Shown: piece after piece, positions 35,140 to 43,764 of the stretch
Numbering within the stretch: position 1 is the stretch's first letter
Layout of the letters: every line of letters starts with the position of its first letter
Source of the DNA: Palsa-504 sp963739615
Lineage (GTDB): Bacteria; Actinomycetota; Actinomycetes; Streptosporangiales; Streptosporangiaceae
Direction: 5' to 3'
NCBI GenBank assembly: GCA_963739615.1
Contig: CAVUBD010000028.1
Span: 124,001-188,000 of the forward strand
Length of the DNA stretch: 64,000 nt
Program-made: the position numbers and the translations under genes
The notes under the pieces: generated by a model
Databases searched by the model: none
What the model was told of the DNA's origin: nothing
What the model saw: only the letters and a program-made list of their open reading frames with translations

Positions 35140-37043
35140 GAGCCGCTCAGCGCCTGGCGGACGTACTGGCTGAGCAGCACGGAGAACGAGGACTTGGTGC
35201 TGGTGGTGCCCGGGCCCGGGTCGGCGCCCACCTCCTCCCGGATGACACCGGACCTGTCGATGACCACGGCCAGGTCGTTGTGCGCCGACATCGCCCCGGC
35301 CGGCAAGTTCGCGACGGTGACACCGTACTGTTCCCAGACCGCGCCCAGCTGGCTGAGCGAGCCGGTCAGGTACCGCCAGTTCGGCACCGTGGCGAGGCCT
35401 TCCTGCTGGTCGAACGCCTGGGTGAACGCGGTGGACCGGTAGGTCGGGTTGGCGACCACGGCGACCAGCGTGACGTCCTTGTCCTGGGCACCGAGCAGCT
35501 CTGCGGTCTGCTTGAACTCCTGCGCGATGATCGGGCAGTCGGTGGTGCACACCGGGTCGAGGAAGGTCATGAGCACGACCTTGCCGCGCAGGCTGGCCAG
35601 CGTGACCGGCTGGCCGTTCTGGTCGGTGAGCCGGAACCCCGGGGCCGGAAGGTCCAGGCTGGTGCTGCCGCCCGCGATGGAAGGGGCCAGGATCGGATCG
35701 GCGGTCCTGTTGGCTGCCGCCGACGCCATCGGTGCCGCCCCGAGCACGATGACGGCCAGCGCCGCCACCGCCGCCACCGACCGCGCACTGGCGGCCGCAA
35801 GCATCCCGCCCAGCGCCCGCGGCCTCAACCGCCGCACCCGCCAACCCACCCCGCCCGCCTCACCGGGCCCAGCCGCCACTGGAGCCTCCTCGGCCGCAGC
35901 CGCTTCTTGCGGCGCTGGCACGAGCGCCAGGTACCCGGCCGCCAGCAGCAGCAGCATGGGGATCATGCTGTTGGGGTCAGTCCCGAGCCCGCCCAGGAAA
36001 CCGAGATCCTGGACCAGCACCCAGTCAGCCAGGCAGAACGGGACGGCGAACCACAACGCGTACCTGACCAGCCGGGACCTCCCGGTCAGGACGATGGCAC
36101 CCAGCACGGCCAGCGCGATCACGACGACCAGGTTCACCGCGAAGCCATGGCCCGCCGTGACCGAGGCGAACCGGGAGAGCAGGACAGACAGGAACCGCGG
36201 CTGAGAGGTCGAGGCCATCGCCTGGACCATGCCGGTCAGGGTGCCCGGCCGACCGCGGACAGTGCCCAGCCAGAAGCCGCGACCGGGCCAGGCCTGCAGT
36301 ACGGCCATCCCGATGAAGAAGGTCCCTAGCCCGGCCAGCATGATCCGGCCCAGCCTGGGGCCGCGCCAGCTGGCTTCCGGCAGCGTGATGAGGACGCCAG
36401 CGGCCACGTAGAGCAGGACGGCTCCCGGCGCGCCGGTCAGCCAGCTCAGGCCCGGGGCGAATATCCCGCCGAACGACTCGCCGAACACCCAGACGATGAG
36501 ACCCCAGGCGACGCTGGCCAGCCCGGCCAGCCGGGACCATCGCCCGCGGGCCGCGACGATAAGCCAGGCGCCGAGGCCGACCTGGATCCACACCGAGGCG
36601 GCCCCGGCCTGGATGGGGTGGTACGACCAGGCGGTCCCGCCCCAGTTGACCAGGTGCTGTGCCCAGGCGGGCGAGTCGGCCGCGGTCGGCTGGATGACCA
36701 GCGTGGGCAAGCCCGCCGCCATCCTTGGCTGTGCCTGCAAGATCCCGTCCGCGATCCATAGCGTCCCGAACCCGACGCGAAGCAGCCACCGCCCTCTGGC
36801 TTCTCCCGGCCCGTTAGCCCCCGGCCCGTGCACTCCCGTCCCGTCAACCCGAGCCGCGCCCGGCCCGGCGCCCCCCGATCGCACGCCGGGGGCGGCGAAG
36901 GGCCAGGTCCGTGCGGTGGCCCAGCTGAGCCAGACGAACACGACGAGAAGGAGGGCAATCGCACCCTGGTGGAACAGCGCAGACCTGAACGCCGCGACCA
37001 TCGTCGGGTCGCCGGGACTCAGGCCTGAGTTCATGCCGGGCAC
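35136..37043 (-). CDS. Multi-pass membrane protein fused to a SCO1/SenC thioredoxin-like domain
   Basis: 635 aa. The first ~425 residues form about nine to ten membrane helices, a region often seen as a separate protein next to SCO genes. A linker and an extra membrane anchor (about 430-460) lead to an extracytoplasmic SCO1 domain (about 475-630). The copper/thiol motif is CTTDC (Cys499, Cys503), with the conserved histidine in SAHNDL. SCO proteins insert copper in the CuA site of cytochrome oxidase or reduce its cysteines. The GTG 37043 start has AGGAG at 7 nt. The fusion would tether the copper chaperone to a membrane module of unknown role. Confidence 0.85.
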   Translation of the reverse strand: MPGMNSGLSPGDPTMVAAFRSALFHQGAIALLLVVFVWLSWATARTWPFAAPGVRSGGAGPGAARVDGTGVHGPGANGPGEARGRWLLRVGFGTLWIADGILQAQPRMAAGLPTLVIQPTAADSPAWAQHLVNWGGTAWSYHPIQAGAASVWIQVGLGAWLIVAARGRWSRLAGLASVAWGLIVWVFGESFGGIFAPGLSWLTGAPGAVLLYVAAGVLITLPEASWRGPRLGRIMLAGLGTFFIGMAVLQAWPGRGFWLGTVRGRPGTLTGMVQAMASTSQPRFLSVLLSRFASVTAGHGFAVNLVVVIALAVLGAIVLTGRSRLVRYALWFAVPFCLADWVLVQDLGFLGGLGTDPNSMIPMLLLLAAGYLALVPAPQEAAAAEEAPVAAGPGEAGGVGWRVRRLRPRALGGMLAAASARSVAAVAALAVIVLGAAPMASAAANRTADPILAPSIAGGSTSLDLPAPGFRLTDQNGQPVTLASLRGKVVLMTFLDPVCTTDCPIIAQEFKQTAELLGAQDKDVTLVAVVANPTYRSTAFTQAFDQQEGLATVPNWRYLTGSLSQLGAVWEQYGVTVANLPAGAMSAHNDLAVVIDRSGVIREEVGADPGPGTTSTKSSFSVLLSQYVRQALSGS

Positions 37044-37150
37044 GAATCCGCTCCTCTCATTCCGGGCGGCCAGGCCTAGCTGCCAAGATTAGTGGTTTGC
37101 AGCCCGGCATGACCGGCACGGGAGGCAACATGATGATTATGTAATCCCGC

Positions 37151-37372
37151 CTAGAGTGTCGTCGCGGGCTGCCAGCAAGTGCCATCCGGCGTGTCGCTGA
37201 CGTCGAGTCCGGCCACGGTCAGGGCTTGCCTGATGGCATCGGCGGCGGTGAAGTTACCCTGGCCGCGCAACATGTTCCGGAGGTCGAGCAGCGGCTCGAC
37301 CACGGGCCGGAGCCGGTCTCCGGGGTCAGCCAGCCCGGCGGCCGAGCCGCAGCCGCTGGGGCCACGCCGCAC
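37151..37372 (-). CDS. Mini-protein resembling the C-terminal tail of cysteinyl-tRNA synthetase
   Basis: 73 aa. LLDLRNMLRGQGNFTAADAI, then RQALTVAGLDVSDTPDG matches the helix and turn at the end of CysRS (and MshC-like) proteins, which contacts the anticodon stem or neighbouring domains; the catalytic domain is absent. The GTG start at 37372 overlaps the 3' end of the VKOR gene by 47 bases, so coupling to VKOR translation is likely. It could be a stand-alone adaptor or a leftover of a lost cysS. Confidence 0.55.
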   Translation of the reverse strand: MRRGPSGCGSAAGLADPGDRLRPVVEPLLDLRNMLRGQGNFTAADAIRQALTVAGLDVSDTPDGTCWQPATTL

Positions 37373-38114
37373 CGGGCTTGAGCCCCCAGATGGCGGTCGC
37401 GAGCATGGTCAGCACGAACAACACGAACGTGATGACGTGCACGCTGGTGCAGTACAGGCAGATGCTGCCGATGATGAAAAGCTCCGCGTAGAGCAGGTAG
37501 AGCACGAAGCCGATGCCGGCCACGAGCGACGCTATCCGGAGCAGGTGAATCTCCCGCCTGGCCGCCCGCCAGGCCCACGGGCTCATGATCGCCACCGCGA
37601 AGACGTAGAACGCCAGCCCGAGTACGGCGACCGGGATGCCGAACACGTACGACTGCGCGCTCGTGGTCACCTTGGTGCAGTTCACCAGGCCCTTGGTCTC
37701 CGAGCATCCAGCCAGCGTCGACTCGGTGAAGTGGGCGATCGTCAGGTAGATCGACACGCCCAGGCCGGCCAGCGCCAGCGCGAACGTAGCGGCCTGCATC
37801 CAGAAGGCGGGCCCGGGCTCCGCCGTCTTAGCGGGGAAATCGTCCTGCCGGGCCGGCCGCCGCGAGCCGCCGCGGCCGGCTGCCCCGCTGCCCCGCGGCC
37901 CGGTTCGCACCTGGCTGGTCCCGGCCCCGCCGGTTCCTGTCGCGCCGTTCCGGCCCGCGTTGCCGTTCCTGGCCGCGGTGCCGTTCCGTGTCGCGCTGCC
38001 CGCCTTGGCCGCCGTCCCGGCCTTTACGGCCGCCCCGTTCCGGCCGGCGGCGCCCGCGCTGGCCTGGGCGCCACTGCGCGCGTTCCGGGCGCGGCTTGAC
38101 TTCGAAGCGGTCAT
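37326..38114 (-). CDS. Vitamin K epoxide reductase (VKOR) family membrane protein
   Basis: A quinone-linked thiol oxidant that recharges extracytoplasmic disulfide formation. About 262 aa: the first ~95 residues are an Arg/Asn/Gly/Ala low-complexity tail; four membrane helices follow. The active-site CLYC is at 219-222, and the loop cysteines are GCSETKGLVNC. The ATG 38114 follows GGAGG by 10 nt; the open frame extends upstream to 38183. The downstream CysRS-tail ORF overlaps. The upstream DUF929 protein with CPYC is a likely thioredoxin-like partner. Confidence 0.88.
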   Translation of the reverse strand: MTASKSSRARNARSGAQASAGAAGRNGAAVKAGTAAKAGSATRNGTAARNGNAGRNGATGTGGAGTSQVRTGPRGSGAAGRGGSRRPARQDDFPAKTAEPGPAFWMQAATFALALAGLGVSIYLTIAHFTESTLAGCSETKGLVNCTKVTTSAQSYVFGIPVAVLGLAFYVFAVAIMSPWAWRAARREIHLLRIASLVAGIGFVLYLLYAELFIIGSICLYCTSVHVITFVLFVLTMLATAIWGLKPGAAWPQRLRLGRRAG

Positions 38115-38251
38115 CCGAGCTTCGCCTCCGGTGGTTTCACGGCTGCTGTGCGCGCGGTCCCTGAGCTTCACGACGACCGGCACGTGACGCCAGATTGTAC
38201 CGCGCCGGTGACTATTTCAGGCCTGAGGGCTAGCTGGCGATTAGCTGAGGG

Positions 38252-39190
38252 TCACAGGCTGCCTTCGAGCGACTGGACGGCCGAGGTGCAGGCACTGGCG
38301 GGCTGGTTGCCCGTCATCTTGCATATCGCGGCGGTGATGTAGTTCGCCGTGCCGTCGACGGCCTTGGCGACGGTGCCGCTGGGGTTGTGCAGGTCCGTCG
38401 CGATCGTGCTCCAGGAGAGCCCGGCGAGCACCCCGGTGTCATAGCTGGCCCCGATGCTCACGTACTTGTTCCCGAAGTCGAGGAACGGGATCGAGCCGGC
38501 GTACTGGGACGTGATGTACGGCGGGGCGTCGTACTTGGTGAGCAGCGCCTCTTGGGCCGAGGTAGGGGTTTGCAAGGGGGAGTAGCCCGAGGCGGAGCTG
38601 CTGTCAGGGACGTTGGTAAACCCCTCTACCGGAGTAAAGGTCAGGTAGCTGCTCGTATAGGTGGACTTGTAGAAGGTCCAGGTGGGCGTGTTGGGGTTGA
38701 CGTCGGTGCTTGACGAGTGGACGGTGCTCAGCCCGGAGAACGTGCCGAACCGGCTCAGCGCCACGATCATCGCCCAGCGCTCAGCCGCGCAGTAGGGACA
38801 GTACTCGGCGCCTATATAGAGCAGCTCGGGCTTGCCGTTGGCGGTCAGCGCGTTCGCTCCCCCGGTGATGGTCTGGATCTTGCCGGTGAACTCGCCGCTG
38901 CCGCCCGCGACCGCGTCCAGGGTGCTCGCTGGCACGCTTGTGACCTTGGACACCACGCCGGTCAGCGCCGACCCGGTAGGACCGTTCGACGCGGAGGAGG
39001 CCGACGCCGGCGAGTGGTTCGAGTTGGCCTTGTACACGACGAAGGCCACCACGATCGCGATCACGGCGAGGATGCTGCCGGAGGCGATAAGGATCCGCCT
39101 GCGCTGCTCAGCCCGGCGTTCGGCCGCGCGCTGGGCCGCGATCTTCTCCCGGCGGCTCGTGTCGACCTTGGTCCTGCTTGCCTTGCCCAT
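38252..39190 (-). CDS. DUF929 membrane-anchored thioredoxin-like protein
   Basis: A 312-aa protein: a basic, coiled N-terminus (REKIAAQRAAERRAEQRRR), a single membrane anchor (33-53) and an extracytoplasmic DUF929 domain with CPYC (131-134) in GAEYCPYCAAERW. DUF929 is widespread in actinobacteria and resembles thiol-disulfide oxidoreductases. It lies one gene upstream of VKOR on the same strand, so a VKOR-dependent oxidative-folding pair is inferred. The ATG 39190 is chosen because GAGG precedes it by 5 nt; an upstream TTG (39205) is unlikely. Confidence 0.85.
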   Translation of the reverse strand: MGKASRTKVDTSRREKIAAQRAAERRAEQRRRILIASGSILAVIAIVVAFVVYKANSNHSPASASSASNGPTGSALTGVVSKVTSVPASTLDAVAGGSGEFTGKIQTITGGANALTANGKPELLYIGAEYCPYCAAERWAMIVALSRFGTFSGLSTVHSSSTDVNPNTPTWTFYKSTYTSSYLTFTPVEGFTNVPDSSSASGYSPLQTPTSAQEALLTKYDAPPYITSQYAGSIPFLDFGNKYVSIGASYDTGVLAGLSWSTIATDLHNPSGTVAKAVDGTANYITAAICKMTGNQPASACTSAVQSLEGSL

Positions 39191-39377
39191 GCTCGCCTCG
39201 TCCAACCCTTGCCTCAGCCAGCCGGCGGTCAGGCCGCACCGTTGCTGGTTCCATGCCCGCGCCGGCGCGCAGGCCTAACCGTCGTCCCGGTTACCGGGCT
39301 CTATGTTAGGCGCTAAACCTTACCGGCGTGCCCGCTCGTGCGGGCTGCCCCGGAACATGGGCGGTAACCGCCTGACG

Positions 39378-39932
39378 TCATGGGATGCCGGGTGCGGGCG
39401 GCAGCCATGAAGGTCTCATCGCCCCGCTTTCGTCTCTTTCTTCCTCTTCTTCCTCCCACACGGCGGCGGTCACCGGATTCATCACGGCCTGTGCGACCCG
39501 CTCCGCGAAATCCCGGACGGTCGCCGTCGCTACCCGGTGCAAGGCCACCCGGTCCAGCACGGCGCCCACCTTGCCCAACGGCGGCCGGTAAGACCCGGCC
39601 AGCCTGAGCGTCGTCGTGGAGTCCGCGGTGGGCGTCAGCGTGATGTCGGCATCCAGCACCGGGAACAACCCCCCGCCCGATCCGGCCGCCTCCCATCGCA
39701 ACGCCAGCACAGCCGAATCGCCATGCCTGACCAGGTCGCGGAAGCGCACCTCAACCAGCCGCGAAACCAGCGGCACGGATTCCGCAGGCCCCACCCGGGC
39801 CAGGCCCGCGCCCCACTCGTGATAGGCAGCGCCCGACGCGCTCTCCAGCCAGCCGCCGTGAGCCAGGGACGCCACCCGCGCGCAGGCCACGCCGAAGCTT
39901 ACGTCTAGGACCACCTCAGAGCCGACGAACAT
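39378..39932 (-). CDS. SRPBCC-like (polyketide-cyclase/START fold) protein
   Basis: 184 aa. VGSEVVLDVSFGVA at the start, then ARVGPAESVPLVSRLVEVRF and a C-terminal helix (ALHRVATATVRDFAERVAQAV) resemble small START-fold hydrophobic-ligand binders. A run of six glutamates (EEEEEE) follows the helix. The ligand is unknown; it is not part of an obvious operon. Confidence 0.65.
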   Translation of the reverse strand: MFVGSEVVLDVSFGVACARVASLAHGGWLESASGAAYHEWGAGLARVGPAESVPLVSRLVEVRFRDLVRHGDSAVLALRWEAAGSGGGLFPVLDADITLTPTADSTTTLRLAGSYRPPLGKVGAVLDRVALHRVATATVRDFAERVAQAVMNPVTAAVWEEEEEERDESGAMRPSWLPPAPGIP

Positions 39933-40612
39933 CTCACCAGTAAACCAACCCGAGATCGCCGCGCTAGGTGACGTTGGTCCCGAAAGCCACGCTGATGGTC
40001 CTGGCGGGCGTTTCAGGGATGTCCGGGCCGGCCGTGGCCGCGGGCTGGGTGACCCGGAGCGAGCGGGATCCAGCTGTGACGGCCCGCCGCCGAGCGTCCC
40101 GTTTGCCCGCCCAAGGGGTAAAGCGAGATAAGTGAAGTAATGGCCAAGATAATCTGTCGATTCAATAAAGACCGCTCAGTGGATCATCCAGGCCGGGTAC
40201 GGCTAGAGGGCTGCCATCACTTGCGGGCGGCGCCGAGGGTGCCGGCCCTCACGGCAGGTAGTGAGGGGGGTGCCGTGAGGGCCGGCGGCTCCGGGGCGCG
40301 CGGCGCCCGGAGGGCTTCGGTCGGCTATGAGAGGAGCACCGAGAACGCGGCGGTTCGACGAGCTAGCGCCACCCCGCACCTGCCTCCCGTGAAGTTGAGC
40401 ATCTGGTGCGCCCTGCCGGCCGAGGATATGAGCGGCGAACCGCCCGGCCGGTGCCCCTAGGCGCCCGACTCACTATTAATTGCCGCTCTCCACGTGATCT
40501 AGATTTTTTCTGGATGAGCGCGGCAAATCGCTGTAGCCTCGGTAAAGACGCTCCGCCCGGGCGGGGGGGCGAACATTGGGGTGGGTCTCGCGAGCGGAAG
40601 GTCGGCGAAGCC
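39933..40612. other. 680-bp intergenic region with a hairpin and AT-rich promoter segment
   Basis: There is no convincing gene. It contains a 16-bp perfect inverted repeat (40241-40286) and an A/T-rich patch around 40495-40520 that may carry the promoter of the AfsR-like gene. The open frame 40140-40460 was judged spurious. Confidence 0.45.
40241..40286. repeat. 16-bp perfect inverted repeat, 14-nt loop
   Basis: GCCGGCCCTCACGGCA (40241-40256) pairs with TGCCGTGAGGGCCGGC (40271-40286). The loop repeats the TGAGGG of the stem. It lies between divergent genes, so a terminator role is not obvious; it may be a mobile palindrome or an attenuator. Confidence 0.75.
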
Positions 40613-43600
40613 GTGGCTCTGCGCGTCGGCGTGCTTGGTCCCGTCACGGCCTGGTATGGCGACCAGGAACTGCTGGTCGGGCAACCCAGGCAGCAAGCTG
40701 TCCTTGGCATCCTCGCGATGCGTGCGAACCGGGTGATCTCCCGTGGTGAGCTGGTCGACGCGGTCTGGGGACAGGATCCGCCCGCCAGTGCCGAGGGCGG
40801 GATCTATACCTATGTGGCCGGCCTGCGCCGCATCATCGAACCTAACCGGTCGCTGCGCGGGCCTGGCCGGGTCCTGGTCTCATCAGGGGCCGGATACGTG
40901 CTGCACCTGGTGCCCGGCCAGCCGGACGCCGTGTCCTTCGAGCAGCACCTGGGCCGGGAGCGCCAGCTGCGCAAGGGCGGAGATCTGGCTGGCGCGGTGG
41001 CCGCGCTCAACTCCGCGCTCGGGCTGTGGCGGGGTATCGCGTTCGCCGGAGTGCCCGGGCCGTTCGCGGAAACCGAACGGGCGCGGCTCGGCGAGCTGCG
41101 GTCCATGGCCGCGGAAGAACGGGCGGACGTCCTGCTCGCGCTGGGCCAGCACGAGGAAGTGGTGCCCGACCTGACCGCCATGGTGGCGGATCATCCGCTC
41201 CGGGAGCGGATGCGCGGGCTGCTGATGGTCGCGCTGTACCGCTGCGGACGGCCCGCCGAAGCGCTGCGGGTGTTCGCCGAAGGCAGGCGCGTGCTGGCTG
41301 AGGAACTCGGCATCGATCCCGGCAGTGAGCTTTCCCGCGTTCACCAGCAGATCCTGACCTCCGATCCGGCGCTCAAGCTGGCCTCCGACGGGCCCCCGGG
41401 CGCGGCTGGCTCGGACGCGGCTAGCGCGGCCAACGGGGTCAGCGCGGTCAACGGGGCTAATGGGTCCGGGCCGACGTGGGGGACGATCGCCGCCGTGGTA
41501 TCCGGCGGGAAAGCCGCGTCCCCGGCGGCCGGTTCCGCGCCTGACCCGGCCCAGCCCGTGGCCGACAGTGGCGTGGTCATTCCCGTGCCGGCCCAGCTGC
41601 CGTTCGAGGCACCAGGGTTCTCCGGCCGCCACGACGAGCTCCGCATGCTGCAGACCCTGCTGCCCGCGAGGTCGGCCGGGTCCGATGAGCCGGTGCGGGT
41701 GGTCGTCATCTCGGGCACCGCTGGGATCGGCAAGACCGCGCTCGCCGTGCGTTTCGGCCGTCAGGTCGCCAAGCGCTTCCCCGACGGCCAGCTGTACGCG
41801 CACCTGCGCGGCCTGGGCCCGGCCGCGCCGCCGGTGGAACCGGGCGAAGTGCTGCGGTTCTTCCTGGACGCTCTGGACGTGGCCCCGCACCGGATCCCGG
41901 CCGACACCGAGGGACGGGCCGCGCTCTACCGCAGCCTGCTCGACGGCAAGCGAATGCTGATCGTGCTCGACAACGCGCGCAACGTGGCCCAGGTGCGCCC
42001 GCTGCTGCCTGGCTCGCCTGGCTGCCTGGTCCTGGTCACGAGCCGAAACGAGATGACCGGGCTGGTCGCCGCCGAAGGGGCGGTACTGCTCACGCTCGAT
42101 GTGCTCAGCGACTCAGAGGCCCACGAGATGCTCTCCCGCAGGCTCGGGCCGGAGCGGGTCGCAGCTGAACCTCAGGCCGCCGGCGAGATCATCGAGGAGT
42201 GCGCGCGCCTTCCGCTGGCCCTCAGTATCGCCGTCGGCCGCGCGGCTGGCCGGCCGAAGCGCCCGCTAGCGGAACTTGCGGCCGAGTTGCGAGACGCCCG
42301 GGGCCGGCTGGACGCGCTCGAGGCGGACGACGCGGCCACCGACGTGCGGGCCGTGCTCTCCTGGTCCTACGACCAGCTCAGCGAGACCGCGGCCCGGATG
42401 TTCCGCCTGCTCGGCCTGCACCCGGGGCCGGACATTTCGCTATCAGCGGCGGCCAGCCTGGCCGGGGTGCCCCGGGCCAAGGCGGGTACCGCGCTACGCG
42501 AGCTGACCCGGGCCCATATGGTGGCCGAGTACCTGCCCGGCCGGTTCACGTTCCATGACCTGCTTCGCTTTTACGGCGTCGACCAGGCCGAGCGGTATGA
42601 CTCGGCCGCCGATCGCCAGGCGGCCGTGCACCGCGTACTCGACCACTACCTGCACACGGCCATGGCGGCCTCGCAGCGGTTCAGCCCGTCCCGGTCGCCG
42701 CTGCGGCTGGTCCCGCCGCAGCCGGACGTGCTGCCCGCCGATGTCGCGGGCAAGGAACAGGCCATGTCCTGGTTCGACGCCGAGGTCCCGGTCCTGCTCG
42801 CCCTGATCAGCTACGCCGACGCCAACGGCTTTGATACCCACGCCTGGCAGCTCCCCTGGACCCTCGGCCCGTTCTTCAGCCGGCGCAGCCGGTGGCGCGA
42901 CTACGCGGCCACCCAGGCCACCGCGCTCGCGGCGGCGCAGCGCCTCGGTGATGCCGTGGCCCTGGCGCACACCCACTACCTGCTCGGTAACGCCCAGTAC
43001 CACATGAACGAGTACGAGGCGGCCAGCCCGAACATCCGGCGGGCGCTTGACCTGTTCCGGGAACTAGGCGACCGGGCCAACGAGGGAATGGTGCTGAACG
43101 GCCTGGCCAGCATGCTGGAGAAGCAGGAGCGTTACCCGGAGGCGCTGGCGGTGGCGCTGGACGCGCTGCGGATGCTCAAGGCCGCCGGGCACTGGTGGAC
43201 GCAGGCCAGCCTCGAGAACGGGGTCGGCTGGCTTTATGCCCACCTGGGCCAGTATGACCAGGCCCTGACCCACTGCCAGCGGGCGCTGAGCCTGCACAGG
43301 GAATCCGGCTACCGCGGCGGCACCGCCGACACCATGGACAGCCTCGGCTATGTCTACCTTCACCTGCGTGACATCGCTCAGGCCAAGGCCAGTTACGCCA
43401 AGGCCATCGAGGCCTACCGTGAGATCGGCGCGAGGTCGGGCGAAGGCAACTCGCTGGTCGGCCTGGGCAACGCCCTCCTGGCCGGAGGCGACCCCGTCGC
43501 CGCCAGGGCGGCCTGGCGTGAGGCCGTGGCTATCCTGGAGAGCCTGCCGCACCCGCTGGCGGACGAGGTGCGCGCCAGGCTCGGCGCCCTGGATCCGGAT

Positions 43601-43675
43601 GCGGGACCTGACCGCAAGGACGCGGCACCCCCGGACCCGGATCAGCTGGCGGGGGCAGTTACCACGGTTCGTTAG
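40613..43675 (+). CDS. AfsR/SARP-type regulator: OmpR-HTH, BTAD, NB-ARC ATPase, TPR
   Basis: A 1020-aa activator. DNA-binding winged helix (1-95; SRGELVDAVWG), BTAD (98-245), Ala/Gly/Asn linker (250-315), NB-ARC ATPase (about 330-620; Walker A GTAGIGKT 368-375, then LIVLDNA), and about six TPR repeats (780-990; NEYEAASPNIRRAL and GQYDQALTHCQRAL). AfsR-like proteins integrate Ser/Thr kinase signals and switch on secondary metabolism. The start at GTG 40613 follows GGAAGG and begins with the standard ALRVGVLGP; the frame extends to 40406. It is followed by serA after 89 bases. Confidence 0.9.
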   Translation: MALRVGVLGPVTAWYGDQELLVGQPRQQAVLGILAMRANRVISRGELVDAVWGQDPPASAEGGIYTYVAGLRRIIEPNRSLRGPGRVLVSSGAGYVLHLVPGQPDAVSFEQHLGRERQLRKGGDLAGAVAALNSALGLWRGIAFAGVPGPFAETERARLGELRSMAAEERADVLLALGQHEEVVPDLTAMVADHPLRERMRGLLMVALYRCGRPAEALRVFAEGRRVLAEELGIDPGSELSRVHQQILTSDPALKLASDGPPGAAGSDAASAANGVSAVNGANGSGPTWGTIAAVVSGGKAASPAAGSAPDPAQPVADSGVVIPVPAQLPFEAPGFSGRHDELRMLQTLLPARSAGSDEPVRVVVISGTAGIGKTALAVRFGRQVAKRFPDGQLYAHLRGLGPAAPPVEPGEVLRFFLDALDVAPHRIPADTEGRAALYRSLLDGKRMLIVLDNARNVAQVRPLLPGSPGCLVLVTSRNEMTGLVAAEGAVLLTLDVLSDSEAHEMLSRRLGPERVAAEPQAAGEIIEECARLPLALSIAVGRAAGRPKRPLAELAAELRDARGRLDALEADDAATDVRAVLSWSYDQLSETAARMFRLLGLHPGPDISLSAAASLAGVPRAKAGTALRELTRAHMVAEYLPGRFTFHDLLRFYGVDQAERYDSAADRQAAVHRVLDHYLHTAMAASQRFSPSRSPLRLVPPQPDVLPADVAGKEQAMSWFDAEVPVLLALISYADANGFDTHAWQLPWTLGPFFSRRSRWRDYAATQATALAAAQRLGDAVALAHTHYLLGNAQYHMNEYEAASPNIRRALDLFRELGDRANEGMVLNGLASMLEKQERYPEALAVALDALRMLKAAGHWWTQASLENGVGWLYAHLGQYDQALTHCQRALSLHRESGYRGGTADTMDSLGYVYLHLRDIAQAKASYAKAIEAYREIGARSGEGNSLVGLGNALLAGGDPVAARAAWREAVAILESLPHPLADEVRARLGALDPDAGPDRKDAAPPDPDQLAGAVTTVR

Positions 43676-43764
43676 GTATAAAGGAAATGAGCTACGGGGG
43701 ATCAGCCGGCCTGCGGCCGAGCCTGGGTAAATGCCCCCGAACCGCGCGAAAGGTGCGAACGCTG

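Noticed and set aside
40140..40460. 106-aa plus-strand open frame before the AfsR-like gene
   Set aside because: Spans a palindrome, lacks a ribosome site and any motif.
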